Assembly (NCBI GenBank): GCA_016711045.1
Contig: JADJTT010000002.1
Span: 310,001-374,000, forward strand
Direction of reading: 5' to 3'
Origin: Saprospirales bacterium
GTDB lineage: Bacteria > Bacteroidota > Bacteroidia > Chitinophagales > Saprospiraceae
DNA: 64,000 bases
The translations under genes and the position numbers were made by a program. Of this stretch, positions 1 through 8,212 are shown one piece after another (the stretch's first letter is position 1; every line of letters starts with the position of its first letter). Under the pieces are notes generated by a model. The model ran no database searches and was not told the DNA's origin. It saw only the letters and a program-made list of their open reading frames with translations.

Positions 1-1086
1 CACATCCGAATAGCGAATATCGCCTCGCATGGTCGTGCGATCTGCGGGTAGTACCGGCTTGATGACCACTTCCGATTCGCGATCCAGGATCTCTCGCACC
101 CGCTCCGTAGCGCCGAGGGCGCCCAGGATCTCGGTATAAAAATTTCCCAGGCCGGCGATAGCCCCTCCGATGATGGCGGTATAGGACACGAAAGCAACCA
201 GGTCGCCTGCGGTGATCTTGCCGGCTTGCAGAAGGTTGGCGCCTTCCCAAATGATAAAGAACAAGGCGCCGAAGAGCACCACAATGATAAACACGGCAAA
301 CAACGCACGCCCCTTGGCGTATTCCAGGGAGATCTTCACCATATTGCCGATCGATTTGGCATACCGCACCGACTCAAACCATTCGTTGGTAAACGCTTTC
401 ACGGTCTGTACTGTCGCCATCGTCTCACTGACGATCGTGTTGGAATTGGCCAGTTCTTCCTGGCGGACTTTCGACAATCTCCGGATCATACGGCCAAATA
501 CCATAGCCAGTACGACTACCACCGGGAAAGTGGCCAGCATGATCAGTGCCAGGCGCGGGGTGGTAATAGCCAGAAAAATAATTCCCGACACCAGGATGAT
601 AATCTGACGAAAAAACTCGGCCAGCGTATAGGAGAATGCATTGTATAAGCGCTCCACATCGGCCGTCAGGCGGCTGACCAACTCCCCTACCCGGCTTTTT
701 TCAAAAAAGACAATGGGAAGAGAAACCAGTTTGTCGTACAATGCTTTGCGCAGATCTGCCGTTCCTTTCTCACTGACATAGGCAAACAGCATGACCCGGG
801 CATAGGAGAAGACTCCCTGCATGACCAGGATACCGAGGAGTACCAGGCCGATATCGCGGAGCGAAAAATTCCATTTTGAGGTTCCCTGTGCCACATCCAC
901 CATCATCCCCGACAGATATGGGAACACCATAAATACCATACTGGACAGGAAAAGGATAACCAGGCCTAGGGCTAATCGCCACCAATAGGGGCGTACAAAT
1001 TTAAAGAGACCCAGCGCCTGTCGCAGTGTTTCGCGGCTCATTTTAGGGTTCGGCGTATCGTCATCTATCGATTTTCGTCTCGACAT
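1..1086 (-). CDS. ABC exporter, N-terminal membrane domain (cut by window edge)
   Basis: This reading frame has 362 codons and runs off the left edge, so only the N-terminal part is visible. It starts at an ATG complementary to 1084-1086. A short polar N-terminus is followed by hydrophobic segments typical of a six-helix ABC exporter membrane domain. Residues 128-147 carry the family signature after helix 2 (FFEKSRVGELVSRLTADVER), part of the intracellular coupling loop. The ATP-binding domain would lie outside the window. Relatives are homodimeric MsbA/BmrA-type exporters of lipids or drugs; the substrate cannot be told from this part. It diverges from the Lnb-like gene at 1314. Confidence 0.88.
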   Translation of the reverse strand, partial: MSRRKSIDDDTPNPKMSRETLRQALGLFKFVRPYWWRLALGLVILFLSSMVFMVFPYLSGMMVDVAQGTSKWNFSLRDIGLVLLGILVMQGVFSYARVMLFAYVSEKGTADLRKALYDKLVSLPIVFFEKSRVGELVSRLTADVERLYNAFSYTLAEFFRQIIILVSGIIFLAITTPRLALIMLATFPVVVVLAMVFGRMIRRLSKVRQEELANSNTIVSETMATVQTVKAFTNEWFESVRYAKSIGNMVKISLEYAKGRALFAVFIIVVLFGALFFIIWEGANLLQAGKITAGDLVAFVSYTAIIGGAIAGLGNFYTEILGALGATERVREILDRESEVVIKPVLPADRTTMRGDIRYSDV

Positions 1087-1180
1087 GGAATAAATATTTT
1101 GGGTACGAAAGTAGAAACAGCGCGAAAGGATATTTGGTTATTGTGGAAGATCAAAATTACCTTTGATCATACTTTTATTT

Positions 1181-1301
1181 TAGTGACCCGATCGCTAGGG
1201 TACTTTAAACATAAAAAACTGGATGCAGGGGGAGCGCCTGGGGCGCTCCCCCTGCATCCAGAATTATTAGTGAAACCCCACTAGTGACCCGGTCACTTAG
1301 G
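1181..1301. promoter_or_regulatory. Pair of near-identical palindromic sites
   Basis: Two copies of a palindromic sequence lie about 100 bases apart between divergent genes. The copy at 1182-1196 reads AGTGACCCGATCGCT. The copy at 1283-1298 reads AGTGACCCGGTCACT and is close to perfectly symmetric. Both are followed by AGG. Paired dyads in a divergent intergenic region suggest binding sites for a dimeric regulator of the ABC exporter and/or the Lnb-like gene. No regulator for them is identifiable here. Confidence 0.4.
1219..1261. repeat. 20-bp perfect inverted repeat, full copy of an intergenic repeat family
   Basis: Two perfect 20-base arms (1219-1238 and 1242-1261) flank a 3-base loop. The arm begins CTGGATGCAGGGGG. 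No T-run follows, so it is not an obvious terminator. Partial copies of the same unit occur at 38519-38543 and 44944-44966, both intergenic, which points to a dispersed palindromic repeat. Confidence 0.8.
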
Positions 1302-1313
1302 AAACGACAAAAA

Positions 1314-2468
1314 ATGATGCTCAAAAAATGGACTATAATGCTCTTCTCCCTGATGCTGGTTGCTAGCGTCTGGGGCCAAAGCTCCTGGGAAGAGGCGCGT
1401 ATCACCATGCTCACTTGCAGCCCGGGAGAGGCGTTATACAGCAGTTTCGGGCACAGCGCTATCCGGATCCAGGACGCTTCGAGAGGGCTTGACCAGGTTT
1501 ACAACTATGGCACCTTTGATTTTAATACCCCCAATTTTTATACAAAATTTTTGCGGGGCAAGCTGCTCTACAACCTGGATGTGCAGTCCTTCCAAAGCTT
1601 TATGGTGGAGTACCGGACAGAAGGCCGCTCGGTATATGAGGAAGAAGTGCAACTCGATGGGCCGGAAAAAGAAGCCGTAGCAGGCTTTCTGACGGAAAAC
1701 TACCGGCCTGAGAACCGCTACTACCTCTATGATTTTTTCTTCGACAACTGTTCTTCCCGGATACGCGACGTGTTTGAAGCCGTATTAAAAGACAGGTTGA
1801 CCTATCATTTCCCCAAATCCGATGTGGAAATGACTTACCGGGACGCAATCGGTCCTTATATAGCCCGCCAGCCTTGGGTAGACTTTGGCATCGACCTGCT
1901 GCTCGGCACGCCCACCGACCAGGTGGCCGACGAGCGGGGACAGATGTTTTTGCCCGATTATTTATCCGACAACCTCGCTTATGGCCGGGTGGATGGAGCT
2001 CGCAGCCTTCTGGGGCCGCGCATCCAGCTACTGGAACCCACGTTTGATACGACATCCACATCCAAGCCCTACCCAGCTATCCTGTTTTGGATTCTGCTTC
2101 CCTGCTTTATCCTCCTTTGGCTATATTCGCCCAATCCCCGGCTCACCCAGGTGGCCGATGTCCTATTCTGGGTGCTTTTCGGACTAGCCGGGTGCCTGGT
2201 CGCCTTCATGTCGTGGGGCACCGACCATCAGGCCACGCAGCACAATTGGAACATCCTTTGGCTGCATCCGATCGGGCTCCTGGCGGGGATAGGGCTAATG
2301 GTAAACCGGAAAGCCCAATGGTTGAAGTTTTTTGGCTGGCTCCAACTGTTGTTGACCATCGGGCTGTTGATTTCCTGGAAATGGTTGCCACAGGAATTGC
2401 CCACTGCCGCTATTCCGCTGCTCTTGCTGTTGGGTTGGCAAAGTTGGCGACTGGCAAAACCTTATTAA
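1314..2468 (+). CDS. Lnb-like lipoprotein N-acyltransferase (DUF4105 family)
   Basis: The product is 384 residues. The N-terminal DUF4105 (Lnb N-terminal periplasmic) domain contains the SFGHSAIRI motif with His47 and an FFFDNCSSRI motif with Cys146, a plausible His/Cys catalytic pair. About five hydrophobic segments follow from residue 256. A signal-like helix opens the protein. Family knowledge: DUF4105 proteins include Lnb, which adds the third acyl chain to lipoproteins in bacteria lacking Lnt, including Bacteroides. The frame is open back to GTG 1284, but that part overlaps the palindrome at 1283-1298. I chose ATG 1314, which follows an A-rich stretch; ATG 1317 is an alternative. It lies 58 bases before ppk1 on the same strand. 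Confidence 0.8.
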   Translation: MMLKKWTIMLFSLMLVASVWGQSSWEEARITMLTCSPGEALYSSFGHSAIRIQDASRGLDQVYNYGTFDFNTPNFYTKFLRGKLLYNLDVQSFQSFMVEYRTEGRSVYEEEVQLDGPEKEAVAGFLTENYRPENRYYLYDFFFDNCSSRIRDVFEAVLKDRLTYHFPKSDVEMTYRDAIGPYIARQPWVDFGIDLLLGTPTDQVADERGQMFLPDYLSDNLAYGRVDGARSLLGPRIQLLEPTFDTTSTSKPYPAILFWILLPCFILLWLYSPNPRLTQVADVLFWVLFGLAGCLVAFMSWGTDHQATQHNWNILWLHPIGLLAGIGLMVNRKAQWLKFFGWLQLLLTIGLLISWKWLPQELPTAAIPLLLLLGWQSWRLAKPY

Positions 2469-2526
2469 TCTTCTTTATTTGCTTTGTACTGAGCGAGTTT
2501 TTCTAACTTTCCGCAAAAGTAGCTGC

Positions 2527-4563
2527 ATGCAAGAACGCTTTTTCGACCGGGACATCAGTTGGCTTTCCTTTAATCACCGGGTGTTGCAGGAAGCCCGCGA
2601 CCGGCGTGTGCCGCTTTACGAGCGGCTGAAGTTCCTCGCGATCTATTCATCCAATCTCGACGAATTTTACCGGGTGCGGGTAGCCTCGTTGCGCAGCTTC
2701 AAAAAATTGCGCAAAAAAACGCGCCAGCAATACCATATGCATCCCCGCCGAACGCTGCAGCAGGTACAAAAGATCGTGCAGCGCCAGCAATTGCTTTTTG
2801 GAGAAACCTTCCGCGAAGAGATCATTCCCGACCTGTCGAGTAAGGGGATCAACCTCATCACCGATGCCCAGTTTGACGCCCCGCAGCAGGCTTTTGCCGT
2901 GCAATATTTTGACGAACATCTCGCCCCAATACTCAAGCCCTTGTTCCTCGCTCCCGGCATACGGGCTCCATTTCTCAAAAACAAGAGCCTCTATTTTGTG
3001 GCGCAAACGGCAGACAACGCCCATGTGGCCGTGCTGGTAGAAATTCCTTCGGAAGAAAAAGGACGATTCGTGGTACTGCCCAGTCAGGACGGCGGGCACT
3101 TTATCACTTTTCTGGACGACATCATTCGTTTCAACCTCAATCGCTTCCTTCCGGATGCGATCCAGGGGGCGGCCTATTCCATCAAACTCTCCCGCGATGC
3201 CGAGTTGTATATCGATGACGAGCTCAGCGGCAACCTGATCGAAAAGATCAAACAAGGACTGGAAGGCCGGGCTTCCGGGCTGCCTACGCGATTTCTCTAC
3301 GACGCCTCCATTCCTCCCGAGCTCCTGGATCCTCTGATCGAGATCTTTCAATTGAAAAAAGGCGACCTCATTCCAGGCGCCCGCTATCACAACTTTAGCG
3401 ATTTTTTTGATTTCCCGGAACCACCGGGCATTCCCGGACTGAGAGATGAATCCATGTCTCCGCTCCCCCATCCGTTTCTCCAGGACGCTTCCTCCATTTT
3501 GGGATCCGTTCGCAGGAATGACCAACTGCTCCACTACCCATACCAGACATTCGGATACCTCCTGTCCTTGCTCCGGGAAGCAGCTGACTTGCCGATCGTA
3601 CATTCGATCAAGATCACCCTTTACCGGATTGCTGCGGAATCAGAGATTGCCAAGGCGCTTGCTTATGCATTGGAAAAAGGAAAAGAAGTGACCGTGTTTG
3701 TGGAGGCTAAAGCCCGTTTTGACGAAGCGACGAATCTGGTGTGGGGCCAACGCCTTCAGGATGCCGGCGCCCGGATCATTTACAGCATTCCCAACCTGAA
3801 AGTACACGCCAAGGCGCTCCTGATCACCACCCGGGCAAAACGGGGGCCGGCCCACTATGCCTACCTCAGCACCGGCAATTTCAACGAAAAGACATCCTTC
3901 GTCTACGCCGACCATGCCCTGCTTACTGCGGACATCCAAATTACCGAAGAAGTTGCCCAGTTGTTTTCTTTCCTGGAAGGATCCAGCCCGGGTCCGGAGT
4001 TTCAATCACTCCTGGTGGCGCCCCTCACCTTGCGGGAACGACTCACCGCGCTGGTCGACCGGGAGATCCACCATGCCCAAATGGGTCGGGAAGCGTATAT
4101 CATACTAAAAATGAACAGCCTGGAAGACCGGAAGATGATCGACAAACTCTATGAAGCCAGTAACGCCGGGGTGCGGATCTACCTGATTATTCGCGGTATT
4201 TGTTGCCTGCGGCCGGGAGTTGCCAAACTAAGTGAAAATATCGTGGCAATCAGTGTGGTAGATCGATTCCTCGAGCATGCCCGCATCTTTTTATTTGGCA
4301 ATGCAGGACAGGAAGAATGTTACTTGTCATCAGCGGATTGGATGACGCGCAACCTTGATCACCGGGTCGAGGTAGCCTTTCCGATCCGGAACCCTGACCG
4401 GTTAAAGGAGCTTCGCACCCTCCTGGAGATACAGTTGGGCGGCAACCTGAAAGCCCGGATTCTGGATTCGAAACAGGAAAATCAATACGTGACCAGAGAA
4501 CCCCATCAGCCTTACATTCAGGCACAACCTGCCTTTTACCAATACCTGAACAGCCTTCTGTAA
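2527..4563 (+). CDS. ppk1: Polyphosphate kinase 1
   Basis: The 678-residue product matches the usual length of PPK1, which makes inorganic polyphosphate from ATP reversibly. The N-terminus (RDISWLSFNHRVLQEA) is the classic PPK1 start, followed by the NLDEFYRVRV segment. The phospho-accepting histidine is His427 in NLKVHAKALL, followed by STGNFNEKTSFVYADHALLT. The second conserved histidine is His584 in FLEHARIFLFGN. An in-frame ATG at 2479 would add 16 unrelated residues, so ATG 2527 is preferred. The stop codon directly abuts the start of the VIT-type transporter gene, so the two are almost certainly cotranscribed and translationally coupled. Confidence 0.97.
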   Translation: MQERFFDRDISWLSFNHRVLQEARDRRVPLYERLKFLAIYSSNLDEFYRVRVASLRSFKKLRKKTRQQYHMHPRRTLQQVQKIVQRQQLLFGETFREEIIPDLSSKGINLITDAQFDAPQQAFAVQYFDEHLAPILKPLFLAPGIRAPFLKNKSLYFVAQTADNAHVAVLVEIPSEEKGRFVVLPSQDGGHFITFLDDIIRFNLNRFLPDAIQGAAYSIKLSRDAELYIDDELSGNLIEKIKQGLEGRASGLPTRFLYDASIPPELLDPLIEIFQLKKGDLIPGARYHNFSDFFDFPEPPGIPGLRDESMSPLPHPFLQDASSILGSVRRNDQLLHYPYQTFGYLLSLLREAADLPIVHSIKITLYRIAAESEIAKALAYALEKGKEVTVFVEAKARFDEATNLVWGQRLQDAGARIIYSIPNLKVHAKALLITTRAKRGPAHYAYLSTGNFNEKTSFVYADHALLTADIQITEEVAQLFSFLEGSSPGPEFQSLLVAPLTLRERLTALVDREIHHAQMGREAYIILKMNSLEDRKMIDKLYEASNAGVRIYLIIRGICCLRPGVAKLSENIVAISVVDRFLEHARIFLFGNAGQEECYLSSADWMTRNLDHRVEVAFPIRNPDRLKELRTLLEIQLGGNLKARILDSKQENQYVTREPHQPYIQAQPAFYQYLNSLL

Positions 4564-5295
4564 ATGCACCATCACGAAGAACCTCACGCCCAGCAAGAGC
4601 ACCCCTTATTGAGTCGCTTCCGCAACTACCTCGGCGAGTTTGTCTATGGAGGGATCGATGGAAGTGTAACTACGTTCGCCGTAGTATCCGGTGCAGTGGG
4701 CGCCGGCCTCGACAGTTCGATCATCATCATTTTGGGGTTTGCCAACCTGTTCGCCGACGGGTTTTCCATGTCGGTCGGCGCCTATTTATCCAAAAAATCG
4801 GAACGCGACAATTTCCGGCGCCACCGGGCCCAGGAATACTGGGAGGTAGACAATATTCCCGATAAAGAAGAAGAAGAGATCCGCGAGATCTTTCGGGGAA
4901 AAGGCTTTGAAGGAGCATTGCTCGAGCAGGTCGTCCAGGTCATTACCGCCGACCGGGATCGCTGGGTGGAGGTCATGATGAAAGAGGAACTCGAAATGAT
5001 CGAAGAAGTCAAAGCACCAATAGCCATTGGAGCGGTCACCTTCGCTTCATTCCTTACTGTAGGTTTTATCCCTTTGTTGGTATACGTATGGGACTATCTG
5101 GGTAGTTTCCCGGGCGATCTCTTCATTTGGTCTTCCATACTCACCTCATTGGCGTTTGTATTTATCGGCTTTTTAAAAACATACATCACGGAGACCAGCC
5201 GGATCGTGGGGATGCTGGAAACTTTCACGCTGGGAGCTATCGCCGCGGGAGTATCCTATTTTGTGGGTGATTTCCTGCAAAAGTTGTTGTCGTAG
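4564..5295 (+). CDS. VIT1/CCC1-family iron/manganese transporter
   Basis: The 243-residue membrane protein opens with a His-rich tail (MHHHEEPHAQQEH). The family signature follows: EFVYGGIDGSVTTFAVVSGAVGAG, then GFANLFADGFSMSVGAYLS. A charged, Glu-rich cytoplasmic region at about residues 75-140 corresponds to the metal-binding domain of VIT transporters. The last part has two or three further membrane helices. Family members move Fe2+ or Mn2+ out of the cytosol or into storage compartments. The ATG is the base after the ppk1 stop, with no gap. This suggests metal handling linked to polyphosphate. A strong terminator follows. Confidence 0.9.
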   Translation: MHHHEEPHAQQEHPLLSRFRNYLGEFVYGGIDGSVTTFAVVSGAVGAGLDSSIIIILGFANLFADGFSMSVGAYLSKKSERDNFRRHRAQEYWEVDNIPDKEEEEIREIFRGKGFEGALLEQVVQVITADRDRWVEVMMKEELEMIEEVKAPIAIGAVTFASFLTVGFIPLLVYVWDYLGSFPGDLFIWSSILTSLAFVFIGFLKTYITETSRIVGMLETFTLGAIAAGVSYFVGDFLQKLLS

Positions 5296-5301
5296 GACAG
5301 T

Positions 5302-5369
5302 GTATAATAATAAAAAAAGATTGGAGAAGTGCCGCTGGCACTTCTCCAATCTTTATTTTTTTTTATACG
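5302..5369 (+). terminator. Strong terminator after the ppk1-VIT operon
   Basis: A perfect 16-base stem (5318-5333 and 5337-5352) with loop GCT is followed by a T-rich run. An A-rich upstream arm pairs with the T-run to lengthen the hairpin, so it could work in both directions. Confidence 0.85.
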
Positions 5370-5378
5370 CGGTTGTAT

Positions 5379-5413
5379 AATTGATTTGCCAGCTTTCGGC
5401 TGGCAAACCAATT
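5379..5413. repeat. 15-bp inverted repeat with one mismatch
   Basis: Arms at 5379-5393 and 5399-5413 surround a TTTCG loop. It lies in the leader of the downstream gene, 57 bases before its ATG, without a T-run. It could be a second dispersed palindrome or an operator/leader hairpin. Confidence 0.45.
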
Positions 5414-5469
5414 GTGCATATTCCGGTCAGAAGTTTTTTCTTAATTTGCATGAATCAAAACAGACAGGG

Positions 5470-7194
5470 ATGTTATCCAATTCCTTAATTCCACTTTATA
5501 CCACTACCCATTCCCGTACGCGCGCGCAGGAATCCAGTGCGGCGATCCAGCGGTTGTATATCGCCATGCGGCATTTATTCATCCGGGGCAGCTATAAGCC
5601 CCTGGGCGTTTCCGGGGAGGCCATGATCGAGGCGCTGATGACCCTGCGCCCGGAGATTTACGGCAGCATAGCCGATCCGGAAAAAGTAGAGCTGGAAGGG
5701 CTGCTCTATATTTTCCAGCGTTTGCCGGAAGGGATCGAAGAATGCCGGTACGTCAACCTCATCTCCAAGGAAGGATTGGAATTTTCGCATTTCCCCGTCA
5801 TTATTCCGCCCAAACGCCGCCGCAACTGCTACCGGATCGATCAGGAGCAGATGTTTATCGAGATGACGCGCGGGCGAAGCGATATCTACGACGTGTTGAC
5901 CCACCTCACCTTTCTTTTCGTCGAATCTGAAAAGATCCGCCGCAACAGCGAAAGTACACGCGGGAATACAACCCGCGCCTGGAAAATGCTGGAGCAGATC
6001 GTGGAGAAAGATAAGAACGGAGAAGATTTTGAAAAAGAGGTAGCCTATACATACCTGAGCAGTATCCTGGGGCGGCCGTATGGAGAGATCGCTGAAGCCG
6101 CAGAGCTATTTGAAAAAACACCCCGGGTGAATAGTCTTTTTCACATCACGTATTGGATGGGGAAATTGGCCAGGGAGGAGAAACAGGAAAGCCAGGATCG
6201 CGTGATCAATTTTTCTTCTGCCCTTCGGGAAAAAGTAGGTCATCACCTCTACGGCGAACTTTGGGCCAACCACATTAAGGAACATCTTCTGGAAAATCAA
6301 CTTTTCGACCGTCCCATACACATCATCAGCTCGAATCTGCACAGCGTGATGAACAGCTTCTTTGCACTGGCAGCCCTGAAGCGAATCCGCAAAACCGAGG
6401 ATCTCGGCGCGCTGGCCCTGGAATTGAGTAAAGAGGAGAACGATATCCTCCGAAATCGGGTATCGGAATTTGCGCAAAAAACCGGGATGGTACAGATTGA
6501 AGACGAAAGCGGCACCAACATCGCCGTCCAGCTCTTCGACCTTACCCAAATCCCTTCTTCCATCCTGCCTCCGGATTTGGAGTGGAATGAACGCTATATC
6601 GCCGAGGAACAGCCCCTTCTGCTCGTAGTAGATTACGCCTTTGGCGAACAGGCTTATGAAATTATGGACGAACTGCTCAAGCCCTATGAGTCAAACGGAG
6701 AAAACTATTGCCTGAAAGTGCGTTCGATCTCCATCATGGGCAAAGCGGGTATCCTGGAAGGTAAAAAAGGCGATATCATGATCCCCACCGCCCATGTATT
6801 TGAAGGAACCGCCGACAACTACCCCCTCGAAAACGACCTCCGGAAAGAAGACTTTGAAGGGCATGACCTGGCGGTCTACCAGGGTCCTATGATCTCCGTA
6901 TTGGGCACCTCTTTACAGAATAAGGACATTCTGGGGTTCTTCCTCGAATCTTCCTGGAAAGCAGTGGGACTGGAGATGGAAGGCGCCCATTACCAAAAAG
7001 CCATCCAGGCAGCCAGCAAGATCCGGAATAACATCAACTCGGATGTCGTGCTCCGGTATGCCTACTACGCCTCAGATAATCCGCTGCTCACCGGCCATAC
7101 CCTGGCATCGGGCAGTTTGGGGGAAGAAGGCGTCAAACCGACCTATTTGATCACGTGGAAGATCTTGAACAAAATTTTGAACCCGGTCAACTAA
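5470..7194 (+). CDS. DUF6909-like protein with nucleosidase-like C-terminal motif
   Basis: The product has 574 residues and no signal peptide or membrane helices. It resembles the large cytoplasmic DUF6909 proteins conserved in Bacteroidota, whose function is unknown to me. The first half is rich in charged helices. The C-terminal third (about residues 390-560) looks like an alpha/beta domain. It carries VGLEMEGAHYQKAI with Glu502 and Glu504, strongly resembling the active-site EMEG segment of MTA/SAH nucleosidases and AMP nucleosidase. The substrate is unknown. The frame is open to 5329, but that extension would encode the terminator hairpin, so ATG 5470 is chosen. Its end overlaps the convergent SDR gene by 8 bases. 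Confidence 0.6.
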   Translation: MLSNSLIPLYTTTHSRTRAQESSAAIQRLYIAMRHLFIRGSYKPLGVSGEAMIEALMTLRPEIYGSIADPEKVELEGLLYIFQRLPEGIEECRYVNLISKEGLEFSHFPVIIPPKRRRNCYRIDQEQMFIEMTRGRSDIYDVLTHLTFLFVESEKIRRNSESTRGNTTRAWKMLEQIVEKDKNGEDFEKEVAYTYLSSILGRPYGEIAEAAELFEKTPRVNSLFHITYWMGKLAREEKQESQDRVINFSSALREKVGHHLYGELWANHIKEHLLENQLFDRPIHIISSNLHSVMNSFFALAALKRIRKTEDLGALALELSKEENDILRNRVSEFAQKTGMVQIEDESGTNIAVQLFDLTQIPSSILPPDLEWNERYIAEEQPLLLVVDYAFGEQAYEIMDELLKPYESNGENYCLKVRSISIMGKAGILEGKKGDIMIPTAHVFEGTADNYPLENDLRKEDFEGHDLAVYQGPMISVLGTSLQNKDILGFFLESSWKAVGLEMEGAHYQKAIQAASKIRNNINSDVVLRYAYYASDNPLLTGHTLASGSLGEEGVKPTYLITWKILNKILNPVN

Positions 7195-8191
7195 TCCCAT
7201 TCAAAATTTCCTCCGACCGTTCCCACAACTTCTTTCCTGCTTCGACATCGAATACCTTCTCGTCCATTTGCTTCTCCGCCATCATGTGCAGGTAGCGACA
7301 GGTGGAGCCTTCCACTTCGGGTCCTGCACCGAGATAAACAAAGGGGCCGGTGGCTTTTTGGGGTGATTGAAAAAAGAGGTAGAACACGCCACCCAGGGCA
7401 AATTTCAATAAAGGCGGGGCATCGCGAATGATATTGGTGCGCACGGCTCCGGGGCACAATGGAAAGACGCTTACATCGACGGTACCGTTCGGGTTCAGGC
7501 GCTTCGATAGCTCGACGGCAAAGGTATTGAGCACCAGCTTGTAATACCCATAGAGCTTGATCGCTTTTGTCGGGTTATAATCCTCATACACCCCCAGTTT
7601 CTCAAATTCGATGGAGGAAGCGTTCCGGTGCGAGTCGGAAGAAGTAAACAGAATTCGGGGCCGGGACTCGCCGACCGGGCGGGAATTGCCGGCATACAAG
7701 GCGTTTGGGATGGTTCCATCCTGCAGAAGGCGATTGATGAAAATGAACTTAGAGAGGTAATTGACCGCAAACATCTCCTCCAGTCCATGGATGGTTTTCC
7801 GGGCGAAAGGAGGGGTTACTCCGGCATTTTCCACTACCACATCCAATTGGATCTTTCGGTCTTTGAGTTGTTTGGTCAACTGGTAAATAGAGTGCAAACT
7901 GCTCACATCCATCTTGACCATCTCCACCTGATCAGATCCGCTCAGCTTTTTCACCTTTTCCCCGGCTCCCGGGATACCGCTCCGGCAAGCCATGATGACA
8001 TGGGCGCCACGACGAGCATATTCAACAGCTACGGCAAAGCCAATACCCGATTTGGCGCCGGTGATCAACGCAGTCTTGCCATCCAATCGATCCGAATCCT
8101 GGATCGGGCGCAGGTTGGTTTGCCGCATGAAGAGTTCCTTCACGCCAACGAGCACTGCTTCGAGGGGGTTGTCAAAACGTCCTTTTTCCAT
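7187..8191 (-). CDS. Short-chain dehydrogenase/reductase
   Basis: The 334-residue product is an NAD(P)-dependent SDR of the retinol-dehydrogenase-like type. The cofactor motif TGAKSGIG is at residues 44-51. An NAG motif (VVENAGV) lies near residue 112, a catalytic serine in LFTSSDSHRN, and YGYYK supplies the Tyr/Lys pair. The 40 residues before the Rossmann fold are longer than in most SDRs. It ends a minus-strand run of DUF1214 protein, sulfotransferase and SDR with short gaps, which suggests one pathway on a hydroxylated lipid or terpenoid substrate. The substrate is inferred from context only. Confidence 0.85.
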   Translation of the reverse strand: MEKGRFDNPLEAVLVGVKELFMRQTNLRPIQDSDRLDGKTALITGAKSGIGFAVAVEYARRGAHVIMACRSGIPGAGEKVKKLSGSDQVEMVKMDVSSLHSIYQLTKQLKDRKIQLDVVVENAGVTPPFARKTIHGLEEMFAVNYLSKFIFINRLLQDGTIPNALYAGNSRPVGESRPRILFTSSDSHRNASSIEFEKLGVYEDYNPTKAIKLYGYYKLVLNTFAVELSKRLNPNGTVDVSVFPLCPGAVRTNIIRDAPPLLKFALGGVFYLFFQSPQKATGPFVYLGAGPEVEGSTCRYLHMMAEKQMDEKVFDVEAGKKLWERSEEILNGIS

Positions 8192-8212
8192 GCAGATTAG
8201 TGCCTGATGATT

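Noticed and set aside
2647..3603. 318-residue frame antisense to ppk1
   Set aside because: It lies entirely opposite the well-supported polyphosphate kinase gene and shows no protein family features.
5329..5469. Upstream start of the DUF6909-like gene at 5329
   Set aside because: The extension encodes the terminator and an inverted repeat and lacks any conserved feature.
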